A stretch of DNA of 64,000 nucleotides from Gracilaria domingensis. Its lineage: Eukaryota > Rhodophyta > Florideophyceae > Gracilariales > Gracilariaceae. The notes beneath the pieces were generated by a model that was given only the letters and a program-made list of their open reading frames with translations, had not been told where the DNA came from and made no database searches. Shown in pieces: positions 11,900-25,129 of the stretch; the stretch's first letter is position 1, and each line of letters opens with the position of its first letter. The stretch covers positions 1-64,000 of the forward strand of contig VCMS01000194.1 of NCBI GenBank assembly GCA_022539475.1, read 5' to 3'. The translations under genes were made by a program, and so were the position numbers.

Positions 11900-14180
11900 G
11901 GTCTCCGTTGAACTTTGTTGCAGAAACTGGTTTACTGCTCCTCTAAGCTTCTGCTAAATATTCTCAACAACGTCCCCGGTGCTTTGGAAAGTGCACCAAG
12001 CTGAAAATGTCCTCCCTGGGCCGGAGATGGCGTGACCCTAGAAGTGATTTCATGCCAAGAAGGTTCTCGTTGTGATGCAGGCCCTTTACAATTGTTCACA
12101 AGCTTTAGGGCACACAAACAGAGATTTTTGTGGAACAGGTGTGCTGTAAGTTGTGATCTACTTTTGATTTTTTCCCTACTTCTCCAAGAACTCTCTCAAA
12201 TACGAACTATGAAGACACGGAAGGGGGTTTTCATTGGTGAAGAAGCTCTGGGAGATGCAGAATAAGTGAGATGTCTGGATGAAGGAGAACGATTTAGAGT
12301 CAGACGTGTAAAACACGTCGCAAAACGCAGTGCTGAGTTCTTCAACTAAACCTTTCAATTTTTCGACCTCTTTTGGTCCAAAATCGAAAGAAATGGGAAG
12401 CGAACTAAACCCGGAGTTCTTAGCGAACAGTAGAATTATCTTTCTCTGTACTTTGTGTCGATGAAAAAAATGAGCTAGAGATATCGTTCTCCGCGAAGCT
12501 TAAGGTCCCCGGGTTTAAAACATGGAAAAATGCTCTAAATATAAAAGAGTTTGAGCCCAAAAGCTTGGGGCGCCTTGAGAACATCCAGAAATTGATCTGT
12601 TCATCTTCGCCAACAAATAGTCTTAAATACAATATCTCGGTCTCCCGGAAGTTTTGTATTAAGAGTCATGCGGTCCAGGAACTACTAATGTAATGGCATT
12701 TGATCCCTTGATTCTCTTCTCTGGAATAAGATTGAGAATCGTAGGCAAGAGGTGCCAGGTGATAGCCGCAGTTTCGTTCCTATTTCTTTCGCAGTCAAAA
12801 CCGTCAGTTGATAATGTAAGGAACATGATCATCTCTTCTTCTTCCTTCCGATTTTCAGTCGGCTTGCATGGAGTCGCATAAAGTAGCTCCATTGTACCAA
12901 TCATGTAGGATCTCGTCTGGGTTTTGGGAACAGATACTGTTACGAGCCAAACGGCAACCATTTATCACATGGGAAAAGAATTCGCGGGCATTACATGGAT
13001 CTTGTAGAGCAGAAGATATCTTCAAAAACCAGGAGAACCTGGATCCTTTTCAAACGATTCTTCACAAATCAGACAATACTTTTGCTTTTCAGGGAACTGA
13101 GTTGCGCAGCATGTTCCATTGGGCCCATAGAAACCGTTCATTTCTCAAGATGAGATCGTTCAATTGCATGGCACATCAGGCTTCTCAAAGAGGTCGTGGA
13201 TCTTATTGGCGGTAGTGACAGCAGCCTTTTCACTGCTCTATATGAAGCATCGGAAAGATCCGCGCTGCTCATAAGAGCAGCTAATCTTTCGAACTGTATT
13301 TTTCTGCCGGTCTTTTGGAGATCGATGCTGCAGGTACTAAACTCGTGCCATGTTGCATTCGCAATAGAAAATTCAGAAAGTTATGAGTCATGTTCATCAC
13401 CTGTGGAAAACTTAGACGAAGATGATGGCCGCAAAAAGCTCTCTTGTGAATTAAATTCTTGTTCTGCTTCTGCCATGGTGCCTTACGCATCACCAACCTA
13501 GCACCAGAGAGACGCGCTTCCGGTTGAACTGAATCATCTCCCTCTCGGTCGGAGTCTATTTCAGCGTGAAAGCACTTCGGAATCAGTAAATGTTCTTCTC
13601 TATGGTCTTCATATGAGGGTTGATCATTTTGTTGAAGATTAAGAAAATTCAAATCCGGCGGAGCTAGAGCAACCTCAGAGTGTGCACGACCATCTGTGCT
13701 ACTTGCATTGTGATCACGGCAACGGTCGTCAATTGTTCTCCCTGACATCTAAAACGGCTTTTTATTGGTATTTCACACGTTTGAATTTCATCCACTCCTT
13801 TCGAAGAAGGGATTTGAACAACATCATCTTGAGAGGAACGAGAGGTTTTGCGATGTTTGAATTGTTGCAAAACGTGTCGAGATATCTCCCATTGGCACCT
13901 CTTGCGATGTTGGTTATCAGCACAATCCTGACTTCTAAACTCGCAGCAGTTTATTGATATGCGAACCTTTAGTTCAAATCGCAAGGTACAGAGGCATTGT
14001 CTGTATATTTTACGTAAATCGAACAGAGTCTCTGGCCATATAAGGCTGAAAATAATATTTTTAAGGACATATATATTTGAAAGCTTTGGCGATTCTTCGA
14101 CATTTTTCTTCACACTTGGTTCAAAACGAATCTCTACCGCCATTTTTTTATCCCAATTTTCCTTGCGTACCATCACCTCC
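11900..14180 (-). pseudogene. Tnp2/CACTA-type transposase remnant
   Basis: Read right to left, minus-strand pieces in several frames give the order expected for Tnp2-type transposases. These are a Cys/His-rich N-terminal piece (CQWEISRHVLQQFKHRK, near 13900), a CCATQFPEKQKYCLIC-like cysteine stretch near 13080-13140, and DEILHDWYNGATLCDSM (about 12890-12940). The catalytic start LTLSTDGFD lies at about 12790-12820, followed by NLIPEKRI...VVPGPHDS (about 12660-12740) and GLVEELSTAF (about 12330). The protein would catalyse cut-and-paste transposition in the nucleus. The copy is broken in many places: no segment exceeds about 170 codons. A different and more divergent type from the Plavaka-like copy at 2771-5178. 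Confidence 0.62.
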
Positions 14181-14536
14181 TACTTACGACTTCCAGGATT
14201 GTTGCAATTTCAAAACCTCATTTGCATCTTGCATCTTGTACATGTCACCGCGTCAATATCTCTCTGTTCGGAGCTTAAAATCGCCCACTACTTCATTTGA
14301 CCGCTTTTATTGCGGAGGAACTGAAGAGACCTGCTATACAACACTCTACTGGTACGTTTTGAGCGCACTCGAGGTTTTTTGGTGTTTTACTTCTGAGAGA
14401 CGAACTCTGATTCTCACCTTGAACGACTTCCATTCGGTGCCAGCAGTGATAGATTTTTCTGTCCTGGAAGGCAAAGCGCTTCGGTCTTAAAGACATTAAC
14501 CACATCTGATAGCTGCATCATTTTGCAGCGTTTTGA
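14181..14536. other. Spacer between two opposed CACTA-type remnants
   Basis: Short frames on both strands, no recognisable domain. It probably contains the 5' end of the minus-strand transposon, but no terminal repeat was identified. Confidence 0.3.
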
Positions 14537-14960
14537 GCCACTACAATTTCGGCCATGTGAAAGCTAGAATTGGAACATTCGATGTTGCCGAAGTACAGAA
14601 GTTTTTCTCGTAGGTTTTTGCTCAAAAGTCGGTCAATTGAAATATATATTTCGGTCTGTTCGATGTCCGAAGAGAGCTCTAAGTAAACTTCATTTGGCGC
14701 AAGCTCGGAACGTCTTTTGGCGGTATATCGGATAGTCTTCGAGTCATTGTATGCTCATTTTAGGACCGTAGTTCGACCAAAATTTCCGGACAGAATCCGT
14801 CCATATATCGTCCGCATCTATGCGGCCATAAATTTGTAATGATCTAAGTGCCACTATTTCGGCCACATTTCGACAGAATTTGTGCAGATTTCGTAATAAT
14901 ATATGAGGCTTTGTCGTAGCACAATTACCGCCACATTTTGGCCCCACAATGAACCTCAAA
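14537..14960. repeat. CACTA-like start with subterminal repeats
   Basis: CACTACAATTTCGGCCATG begins at about 14537. Related words recur downstream: GCCACTATTTCGGCCACA near 14850 and CCGCCACATTTTGGCCCCAC near 14930. Clusters of short subterminal repeats next to a CACTA terminus are typical of the CACTA/EnSpm superfamily. The position fits the 5' end of the plus-strand Tnp2 remnant that follows. The matching 3' terminus was not found. Confidence 0.4.
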
Positions 14961-15451
14961 ATGAGCCACAGGGTCCGGAAACTGCGCAAGTGTCGATTTC
15001 AATATCTATAAGAAACTTAATTTGGAAGGATTAGGAGATAGGCTGGCAACAAAGCAAACAGAAGAAAGTACTGGATGTCTGAAAAAGGTGTATACGTCAA
15101 AGATTTGAAGTTCTGCACCACTTCGCCTGCTCTAATGAGACGATGTCGCTGGAAGGGCTGAACCAACCCGAGAAAATGGATGAGGTGACAAGGAATGGTA
15201 CCCGAATCAGCCATTGTTGTCTGAGGAAGCGAGGCGAAGCGCTTATATATCCAGCCACACGGGAAGCGATGGGCGGAAACCACTAGATCACTCTCTCAAC
15301 GCCGTTTCTGTCTCACCGAGGTGTAGCAAAAATATCATGTGATGAAGCTGGAATTCTTTCCGTTGATCTTTTTCAAAATGTTCCGGAATCGATCTAAAGA
15401 AATAATGACCAGCTTCCAATATCTGCGAAAATTGTCTCACATCCAGACCAC
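14961..15451. other. Leader of the plus-strand CACTA remnant
   Basis: Nothing recognised beyond short open frames. If the CACTA start at 14537 is right, this is the untranslated leader of that transposon. Confidence 0.3.
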
Positions 15452-16790
15452 ATGAGGAGGCATCATGGCGGTATTTGTATCTCAGATAATGGACAAGAGC
15501 TTCTACTGTGGCAAAACAAATTAAAAACGAGAAATTTTCCCCTTTTTTTAATGGAAGCAGAAGAAAAGTATGGAACGGTAATAAAGAGGAGATGGAAGAT
15601 TATCCATCCGATGGAAAAGGCAGATAATGAAAAAGGCGATGAGCACAACAATGTAGAAGAAACTCTCCAGATTCCGAATCTCTCAAACCAAAGAAGAAGA
15701 TTCCGATGGCTGACCACATCTCGTGTAACACGAACCCTATCGGGCTGTTTGGCGGACATAGTTTGCTCCGAAACACACTTGCCTGCTTCAGATTCAGTCC
15801 AATACGGAAAGAACGACAGCATCAAACTCTTTCATCAAAGCAAAATACTTCAGATGCCACAGAAGATCTGAAAATAGATCGAATAGAGAGAAATAATGTG
15901 TACCAGAGATGGGCGGAAGTCATAACAAGCATTATGCAGATGATGAAAACATTTCAGACGGCATGATCACCATAGCTTCGATTGCAGTACACCTGAGCAG
16001 GACGTTTCTAGTTTGAAACAGTCCTGTCTACCAATCATTCGTGCTTGAGCTCTTCAATACGTTCCGGGAACATTTAAACAGATGAAGAGCCTAAAATGAA
16101 TGAGTTTGAGTAACTAAGCCGTTCTCTGTATACGGGAGCAGTATCCGACTTTTCTCGAGGAGCTATGGAGGGAATTCTATCCGTTTAGCTTCTCAAGTGC
16201 ACTTTCTCTGATCGTTCTGTTACTTATTTTGCCATAAACAAACATTCTCTTTAAGACTTTGGCCAGTATGTGCGTACAAGGTCATGCCGCGGGTTTCGGA
16301 GTGTCGCAAAAAAGCCGAAGGTGTCCAATATGTCGATCTTCTATGAAGAGCCAAGAAAGCGCAACTTTGTAGTTTGCAAAGCCTTCAATAGCGTGTAAAG
16401 CATTTATAAGATGTCCTGATACCTTCAGAAAAGTCCAAAACGGTTATAAGCGAGCAATGAATGCCGTTTTCTTATAGCGTCGAGGTGATGTGGTCAGGAT
16501 TGAGTGTCCTGCGATTTGAAATAGTGCGAAATTTCTCTCTGTATGGGAACGTCTGGCATAAAACATTTGCAGCAAACAAGGAAGAGAGGATTTGAAGCGG
16601 AAGAACGGCATTAAGAGTTCATCTCTTTTGAGACGACTAACTCTTGAATACGTTTTGCCGGTCCCTTACGATGTCATGCATTTGGTTTTGCTTGGTTGGT
16701 CGAAGCATGTACGAAAACTTTCATTCGGGTCTCATCTGCAGAACGAGAAGTTACCGTTTTTGCAGACACTTGGCGGAATCTGCGAGTGCG
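15452..16790 (+). pseudogene. Tnp2-like transposase remnant, cut by Gypsy E1
   Basis: The clearest part is 16592-16795: LEYVLPVPYDVMHLVLLG is the PxDxMHxxxLG signature found in Tnp2-type transposases just before the C-terminal half. Upstream, 15452-15966 gives charged text in two frames that would be the N-terminal part, and 16250-16420 fragments are consistent with the core. The reading stops where E1 sequence begins near 16785-16800. The C-terminal half is not found on the far side of E1, so it was lost or lies outside recognisable limits. Orientation is opposite to the remnant at 11900-14180. Confidence 0.55.
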
Positions 16791-18206
16791 CGTGAACGAG
16801 CTCGCACTCTTCCAGACGACAAAGTCCGTTTGGGAGGCGGACCGGTTGACATGGCGCGTGCCGGTTCACGAGATAGGACACACGGTTGGCCGGGATAACA
16901 CTGTCTGACAGTCGAGCTGGGCCATTGCGTGGTCTGCATTGCCTGCGAAGTGCCACGTTGCGCAGCGGCTCTCCTGCAGAAGTAATGTTTGAAATCCACT
17001 CCGTGTGGCTGCGATCTGCCTCTCCAGATGATCTGGGGGCCCCGTCGGAGCGGCTTACGTCATTGTGACCGATCGAGAGTGAGTTTCTCGCGAGCGGATC
17101 AGTATCGATACCAACTGAACCCTTCTCGGGGTGAGAAATTTCTACTACAATGTGTGTTTCACTGTCCTGTGAAGGAGTGCTAACTGTACCGGGATCTGCC
17201 ATGACTGGCTTTCCTCGTGCAACAATATTCGGGGCATAGCGAACGTCAACGACGGTAGACGACGACGGAGCATCCGGTGTGCTTTCGGACTGCGTCATCA
17301 GGTGTCCTGTGTCATTTCTCAGCTGAGGCGGCGGGTTGTACAAGTCCTTTTCCGGCTGTGACGAAGGAGCTTCGCGAGAGCGATTTTCTGACGACTCCTG
17401 AGTGTCAGGCAATTGATTGGAGTCTTTCGGCGATACTTACTTGGTAGGGTGAGTAATACCAGTTTGCTGATGCGAAAGTTATCCAAAGAACGTGTGAGTA
17501 AGAGCGCTGATGCTACTGCTGTTCTCTGCAGAGAAGTGGGCGGTCTTCGTGACATCAGCAGGCGACTGCGGATCTGCATACCCGACAATCGGTGTACCAT
17601 GACCGTAACTATTATGGACGGAGCCTGACGGCGATCCTATTTCATTACCTGACTCTCCTTATTTCATAGGCCGGATGAGCACTAGTGCGATGTACCTTGC
17701 ATAGCGTGTACGAAGTTGAGACACGGAATTACATCTCAGAAGGGATACTCTCTTGAGGGGGGAACAACACGTGAGTGCATGAACCTCGCATAAGCGATAT
17801 TTGAAGTCTGAGACTCGGGACATGTCACAACATCAGAAGGATAGCTCTTGAGGTTGTAACACCACAGCGTTGAGATGATCACTCTGCATATGCAACTTGA
17901 CGGCATACAGGAGACGATCTTTGTAACAGGGCGATTCGCGTCCAGAACCGTTCATGTTGATCACAACTTCAACTCCAACTGTGGCAGGCGACGGACGATC
18001 TTGGGTCATCCAGTTGCGGATAGTTTGGACGTTTCCTTCTCAGGATTATAATATTCCTCCTTACGAGCAAATTGTCCTTCTCAACGATGGTAGTGGCGAC
18101 GGATTCGGGCATCAAGTTCGCTGTATGCTAGTTGTGCCTCGCAGGATCGGAGGTAGTACCGAGACCAGTTTCTCGAGATAGTGATCGACCATAGACGGGC
18201 ACCTGT

Positions 18207-21200
18207 TCAGCATCGGATGTGGTTTGTCTGCCGCAGGGGGTGAGACGCGGATACCAGCTCAAATGGTGAGAACCAGTTACTCTGTGTACCTGCGTAATAT
18301 ACGCGTACGTTACGGTACCGGTGTACAAGTCCATGTCCTGGGTGACCGACCGTATACGAACGCAATGCGAATAACAACGTACGTTTGAACCGTTCCATCT
18401 GCCGATTGCATTCGAGATGGTACGTCATTGTGAACAGATCTTCACATCGAGTATGCGACAGACATCCTGGAAAAGCACGAAGCAAATTGCGGCCCATTAT
18501 GCCAGAGAAAATCCTACCGTACACGAAGCTTCGAGCCTCAATTTTCTTCAACGGAACCGTCTGGACGAGTTTAGAAAACCTATCCGTAATCACGAGCATA
18601 TAGCGGTTTACACGGCGCGTCCGGAGAAACTCGCCGACTATATCGATAGCAACAAATTCAAAAGGCCCTCTTGTGGGGAGTAGAGTAATCTTTATCGCAT
18701 GGTGACAAAGTTCACTCTTTCTCAAGCACAGTGCGTAAACGTTTTAACGGTAAAATAGCAGTCGAGCGCTAAGGCGGGCAGAAAGAAGTCTGGATGAAGT
18801 GTCGTGTAAAGCTTCCTGGCACCAGGGTGAGCAGCAACTTTCGAATAGTGCGAAAGACGCAAGACTCTGGATTACAGAGAATGGGGAACCCGGAGATCGT
18901 CAGCTAACAAGACCTGTGAGTAACTCGAAGGGATAGTCGCACCGCATCTAGCTGGGCGTGTATCTTCGTGCAAAACGGGTCTCCGTGCTATTCACAAATT
19001 ACCTGTTAAGAAGTGATGGTGGCAAATGCGCCCGGATCGCGATCGACACCGTTTGCAACGAGTATGTCATCGCATATATCATCCGAGATAAACTGGTAGT
19101 CCTCATCATCCTCATCGAGTAAGAAACAGCGAATATCCTGATTTTCGTCCTCGACGGGAAGCGCTTTACCATCCATTACTAGACGAAAGAAGACGTCTGC
19201 TTGGGTATTCAAAATTTCCTTTTTGTAGGTGAAGTCATAATCCAATTCGGATAGACGAAGTCGCCAGCGCATTAGTCGACTGGAAGGTTCCGTAATAGAC
19301 ATCAGCCAACGCAACGCAAAATGATCCGTACTGAGGGTAAAATATGTACCCATGAGATATGGACGTAGTTTATGAAGAGCCCATACCATGGAAAGACATT
19401 CCTTCTCGGATACAGAATAGTTTCTTTCATAAACTTTGAGTGTCCTAGGCCATTAATCTATTGGTTTGCGTCCCTCATCGAGAGTAGTTTGAAATAGGGC
19501 ATAACCGATTTGTTGGGCACTCGCATGCGTATCTACGGTGACTGGTAATCGGTTCTTCGGCAAAGATAAAATCGGTGCTGACGTAACCGCCTCTTTGAGA
19601 GAGTCAAATGCTTCCGCTCGCGCGGGAGCAAGCGGTTCCAGTGTTCGTGGTTGTCCTTTTCTAAGGAGGTCGTTGAGAGGTCCTGCAATATTTGCCAAGC
19701 CGGGGATAAACCAAAGCTAGACGTTGAACAGCCCAAGGAAGGAGCGTAGCCCAGTCTGAGTTGTAGAGTCTTTAGCCTTTTTAAGTGACTTCACACAAGG
19801 TTTCTCGATCAGTAGCCGTCTCGGACGGAGAATGTGTCCAAAATACTGGACTGAGTTAGTTAAGAACTCATATTTCCTCAACTTGAGGGTTATTCTTGCA
19901 TCACGAAGCGTGGCCATGATCTCCTGAACGTGTTCGAGGTGATCATCCCAATTGTTTGGAGAAGACTATGATTTCGTCCAAATAGAGGAGACAACTACGC
20001 CACTTAAAGCCAGAGAATGGAATGTCCAGAGCACGTTGAAACATAGCAAAACCGTTCGTCAGCCCGAACGGCATACCGTTAAAGATGTATAGCCCTGAAT
20101 GACAGGTAAAAGAGGTCTTATCACTGTCTTCCGGTCACACCAGTATTTGCCACGATCCCGAGTTCGAATCCAATGTGTAAAAAACAGTCGCATCGCCAAG
20201 CGGGTCAATATACTCGTCTATAAGAGGAATGGCGTATATATCTTTCACTGTGACAGCGTTAAGGACGCGATAGTCAATAAAATATGCAAGAACCGATCGA
20301 GTTTCCGAGCCAGTACCACTTGGGATGCCTATGGTGACTGAGCCGGTTCAATCACGGCTACGCGGTGCATTTTATCCACTTGGAACTGTTCTTCTTCCCC
20401 TGCCTTCGATCCTGCCCTATAAGGGTGGTGAGCGATTGGCTTCGTGTCTGGTGACAGATCAATCTGGTGTTCCGTAGCAGAAACATCTTCGGGAGATCCA
20501 TCCCACATTGATGTGAACTCACGCCACATCTTGTCTAACTTCTCAGGCTGTGAATCTGGCACATGAAGGAGGTCAAACTGTTCTAATTCCTTGAAAGGAT
20601 CGAGTGTGTTAAAAATCGTAGTAGCGTCTCATTCTTTTTCGAGTCCTTAGGGTTGTTAAGCTCGACTGGAGAAAGCGATAAAAGTACATTTTCGTCCCTC
20701 TTCTTAGAAGAAGTAACTGCATTTGCGGCTTCGAGGAGACAGACAACTTTGGTAGCCGATACCTTAGTAGGGATAAGCGCCGTAGGGTGCGGGAGCACAG
20801 TGCCGACAACCTGATTCTTAATAAGATACTGAGCCTTCTCTCCGAAGTTTGCAATCATAACTCGAAAGGAGCGTTCATCAAAGATCTGAACAACACCACT
20901 AGGAAGATCGAGTTGATACTTATCATACAGAGCTTAAAGGGGTTGAACAACTCGTAACCCTCGGGGTACGGCGATGAACTCAATACAAACCTGCGATCCA
21001 GGGGGTACAGGGACATGTCGCGCGACGCAGAGTTTGGGAGACTCATAAAAAGGTGATGCGTCCTGGAAAGGAGCGCGCAGTGGTACCAGTTTTGCTGTAG
21101 CATTCCTCAGTGAGCGACGAAAAATTTGTACAACCGAACCATTTCCCATCTGAATTTAACGCATACACGGCTTTATTGACTCGAGATAACAGTCGCAAAA

Positions 21201-21480
21201 GTCACATGCCAAGGCGACAGGGGCGGCAAGCGTCGTACAGACGATGAACTCGAGCTATGAAAGACAGTTGTCAATTTCTATTAGGAGAGTGACCATTCCA
21301 GCCATCTTTGGCGGATTATTGTTAGCGTCCGCCCCGTCCATGACGGGTCTTTGACGAACTCGACAACGGATTTCCAGTGGTAACTGCGATTCGACAATGA
21401 TATTGGGACTGACACCTCTGTCCAATATGGACAGGTATTGCACCATGTACTCGGTGCATAGGCTAAGATCTGAAAACACT
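18207..21480 (-). pseudogene. E1 pol region (protease, RT, RNase H, integrase)
   Basis: Protease-side text lies at about 20855-21480, RT at about 19717-20562, RNase H at about 19006-19698 and integrase at about 18207-18725. Each is recognisable by similarity to E2. Downstream (16732-17412) a Ser/Pro-rich C-terminal tail resembles the post-integrase linker of E2. Broken several times. Confidence 0.8.
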
Positions 21481-21513
21481 TATAGTTTCTATTAGCCTTG
21501 TCTATGACTGGGT

Positions 21514-21967
21514 CCCTTTGAGATAAAGTGATGCCCAATGGATATCCATCCGATGAAAAATTTGGACATCTATGAGACATCAGTTGGATATCTTCTCCGC
21601 AACCAGGATATCCGAATGATAGGCCGTGGTACCTCGTTGGATACGCCTAATTGATGCCCTTTAACTGTCTTTCGCATGTACAGAAACTATTCCGAAAATA
21701 TTCGTAACATGCACGAAGATTTGTTCCATGGATGTCCGGAAATCCGCTGTGCATCACTTGGACATCACAAAATCGAATGGATATCTCTTCTCACATCATA
21801 TGGGTATCAGGCGGTTATCATTTGCATATACTTCACGCATCATCTGAGCATCATCTACGTATATCATATGGACATCTCAAGGAGATCAAATGGACATCTT
21901 CAGATTTCGTAATTCTAATATGGGTTATCTGAGGGATATCATCCGGACATCAATTCACCTCTCTGGG
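21514..21967. mobile_element. MITE copy 1 (454 bp) inside E1
   Basis: It matches the 454-bp copy at 61035-61488 over its full length in the same orientation. It is flanked by GGT on both sides (21511-21513 and 21968-21970), which I read as a 3-bp target duplication; with GGGT on both sides a 4-bp duplication is also possible. With the insert and one GGT set aside, the flanking E1 sequence keeps the same length as the matching stretch of E2. Ends are short and imperfectly inverted. The interior is packed with GGACATC/GGATATC words. It has no coding capacity and is probably moved by a CACTA-like transposase. Confidence 0.85.
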
Positions 21968-21974
21968 GGTACGG

Positions 21975-24220
21975 GATTCGGTTGTTCCTAAACCGTATCA
22001 ACGGGCGACGCAACACGCCAACGTTAGTAGATTCCACGTCTCGTGTGGCCTGTTTCCTTGAAAGGATTGTGACCGGAGAGCGAGGCGTCGACGCCTCGGA
22101 AGCCTTGGGCCTCACATTCGGCGCCTCTCTATGAGAGACTCCCGAATTCAGTTTAACTGAGCTCGATCCGTCCTAACTGGAACGGCGCCCTGTGCTACAG
22201 GGATCTGCGAGGATTTTGTGAACTGCCGCAGGACTACCCGCAGCAGCGGTTGCCGCTACGGCTTGAGCCGATGAATACTTGACCTGGAAACAACCAGAGT
22301 GTCGCAACTCAGCAATTTCTGCACCCGAAATCCTTCGTGAAAATTCTGTCTTAGCACGCAGATAGGCGGTCACGGGCACTAACGCTTGCTCTTCTTGAGT
22401 CAGTTATTCGGAATTAAGCACTACTTTGGGCACTTTTCTCAACGTGAGGCTGCAGTTTGGCGCTGAATGCCCATATCTGTAGCAAGTACAACGGATCAAC
22501 TTCGGGGTCATCTTTCTAACACTTTATGAATCCTGCATCTTCACCGTTCGCGCGTCAACCCAGCCAAGTGGCTGGTAGCGACTACCAGCCTAGGTTATCT
22601 GCGCAGCTCGAACACAAGGGCGGTCTGCATAAAGCAGCTTGATTTCCGTTTCCATGGAGCCTTCGGTCGTGGACGGCAACTGCATGTTCGGAATAGAGAC
22701 CGGGTCCTCCTGTGCGAGATGCAAATTATCCACTTCGTTGCCAAGATAATCTTGCGCAGCAGTGATACTGAGGACGGCGCTCCTTCGATATGTAGCGCCT
22801 TGGATGGAACCCGGTATGCGGAGCGAGCGCGCAAGGGATCATCTCCCGCTTTCGCGTATTACACGAGCTCAAGATACGTAATCTTCCTGTTTTCCTCCCA
22901 TCTCTGGGCGACTAGAGTGCGAATGGCCAGACTGAATCCGTTGAGCAGTAACGTACAACGCTCGTCAGCGCGATACACATTTCCACAACGTTTGGAAGTC
23001 TTACTCAGAAGAACTGAGAATTCAGTTTCCGATTCCTTCCGGCATTGTTTCTTTTCCCGCAGCGCGGTAACGGCCTCTTCAATGGTGCCATTAGTGGCGT
23101 ACGAACGCAGTAGATACTGTACAGCTTCAGGCCAACAGGTGATCCCTCCTTCAGAGGCTCGAGAGGAAGCTGTTACAGAGTTGAACTGATCTTCTGCGAG
23201 GCCACGTACGAAGTACGGCAGGGCGTCGTAAGTCTGACTGTCACTCATTCCGAGGATGCCTGCTTCCGCGAAAAAGCGTGAAAGAAAATCCAGGAATTGG
23301 ATAGGATCTTCGCCAGTAAATAGCTGGTTGCGAAAGGAATATGCCATCCTTTTGATGCAGTTCTTGACTTTTTCCGTACCCCGGGCTTTCTGCTTCAAAC
23401 TAGAATCTTCCAAGTCGTAGTACCGATAAGACAAGAGCTTCTTGAACAAGTTATTGGTTGGCTCGAGTTGCTCCAAACCTGAATGCTTCCTCTCCCTCTT
23501 TCGGGTGTGAATCTCACCATAAGTTGGTGTTGAACGGCGCATCCGCGATGAGCGAGCACGGTGGGCTTCCACTCTTGATGAGTCTGATGAAGAAAACTTC
23601 ACAGAGCGACTTGAATTCACCGATGACCGGGATGAGTCCGAGTCATAGTCTTGGTCTTCCCTCTTCTTTGAATGAAGTGTCACGGACTTCCGGCTACCAA
23701 CGCGAGGCGAAGTTACTGCAGTTGCGTGGGCGGCTGGCTCATCCAGGAGGATGGTTGCCTTCAATGTCTCAAGACAGCCCAATATCCGATTGAACTTCGT
23801 GTCCACCTCCTCGGTAAAACCGACATATTCTCCAGGAACCTCAAGTAGAGAGTTAACATCGTTTCAAACAATACGTAATACCTCTGATACATCCTCGTCC
23901 GAGGCCGCTTCAACCTTCAAACGAAGTATATTGACCTCGCTGAGAAGAGCAGCATGAGAGCTTTTCATGACCGCCGTTTGAGCCTCAAAGGTTCGAACTT
24001 GAGCTTCTCACTCCACAACGAGCGCATCAATCACCACTACAGCGGGGGTTGAAGGCCCAGCCACTGGGGTATCTGGCGACTTTGGTGCTGACTTCCGGAT
24101 TCCGGGCCTTCCATTCAATTCAACCGGGGGTTCCGAAACGAACCGCGGTGGCGGAGGTAGCTCCCGATCAACTGATCGCGCCTTAGACGGACTAGACTTC
24201 TTGCCTGAACCCATCTTCAC
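21975..24220 (-). pseudogene. E1 gag region
   Basis: The capsid part (about 22859-23806) resembles E2 gag, with a basic/Ser-rich N-terminal half, a KLLSYRYYDLED stretch and the conserved ASEGG(I/V)TCWPEAV block. A zinc-knuckle-like Cys/His cluster lies near 22460-22500. The N-terminal start is near 24220, close to the primer-binding site. Broken in a few places. Confidence 0.8.
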
Positions 24221-24721
24221 TGATGAGAACTAAAAATCCAGAATCAGCTCGATATCAGCTCAAAAACGGATAAATTAACCTTGAACGAGTGTTCCGTCTT
24301 CAAAATAGTGAGTTGCAGGCACAATAGAAACCACCGTACGACAGGAATCGCACACTATGGAAATAGGAGAGTTCTACCGGCAAAGCTAAGACACAATTCT
24401 TCTCGAAGAAACAGCTACCGTACCGAAGGGAATCACACAGTACGAAACTAGGGTAGAAGTTTCCGCGATAGAACCTTGTTCAAGCAGTAACTGTTGCGGA
24501 AAAAAGAAAACCACAGCGAACGACACCAGAATTAGGAGGGAATCACCGTCACACGGGGATCACACAATGCTAACAGTGGTGCACGAGTCAAATTGTGCGA
24601 TATACTCTTCCAGCGCGGAATGAATCCAACACGACGTCAATTGTTGGAGATAATCCAGAAAACGTGTGAACTTCAGAGTCACCCACGACAATGAGTCCGA
24701 AGCCCTGTGTACAAGCTCGAC

Positions 24722-24739
24722 TTCTAAGTCGGGAGACCA
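24722..24739 (-). promoter_or_regulatory. E1 primer-binding site
   Basis: On the minus strand this reads TGGTCTCCCGACTTAGAA, beginning 3 nt after the LTR. The same site occurs in E2 and E4 and, with one change in the first part, in E3. It would pair with a host tRNA. Confidence 0.75.
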
Positions 24740-24742
24740 AAA

Positions 24743-24841
24743 TGTGGTGCAAACCCTTGCAAAGGGAGAAGACACGAAAGACGTTCGGGACCTTCCCTCG
24801 AAGAGATGAGGGCGTGCCTACCCGTCTGCCCAAACCCCAAT
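24743..24841 (-). repeat. E1 5' LTR, recognisable part
   Basis: The plus strand starts TGTGGTGCAAACCC and resembles the outer end of the E4 LTR (TGTGGTGCAAGCCC, then a shared ACGTTCG word). Beyond about 24841 I cannot follow it, so the outer end is undetermined. Confidence 0.55.
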
Positions 24842-25129
24842 AAATTTCTGCCATTTGTAGGTACTTGACCCGTCTTCCAAAGCTTCTATTCACCGCAGGA
24901 TAGTCCAGCCAAAAATGCCTGAATGGCAGATCGCCCCAAACTCTAATGACCATAATCTCCGCCACTGAGCAGCACAAACTTGAAACCTTGGAACTGATCT
25001 ATCATGTGATCCGCATCTTCATCATCAAGTGACAATGAAGACATACATTATGAATTAGTGCTAATGCTCGCAAATCTCACGTCTAGCAGCAAACGAAAGA
25101 GAATAGATGGATCAATGTAGGGAAGAAAA
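24842..25129. other. Junction between E1 and the Harbinger remnant
   Basis: No motif identified. It may contain the rest of the E1 LTR and the 5' end of the Harbinger element. I found no terminal inverted repeat or TWA duplication. Confidence 0.3.

Larger units (their letters stand above)
16785..24850 (-). mobile_element. E1: Ty3/Gypsy element, broken
   Basis: Gag, protease, reverse transcriptase, RNase H and integrase text follow in order on the minus strand, closely matching E2 in wording (for example the capsid piece RASEGGITCWPEAVQYLLRS). The 5' side is defined by a primer-binding site at 24722-24739 and an LTR start at 24743. I found no second LTR, so the 3' side is truncated against the Tnp2 remnant near 16.8 kb. 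A MITE sits inside it (21514-21967). It has many breaks and appears older than E2 and E4; with no LTR pair an age cannot be read. Confidence 0.85.

Noticed and set aside
16732-17412. Separate host gene in the 226-codon minus-strand frame
   Set aside because: Position and Ser/Pro composition match the post-integrase linker of the related elements, and the left end runs into the Tnp2 remnant.
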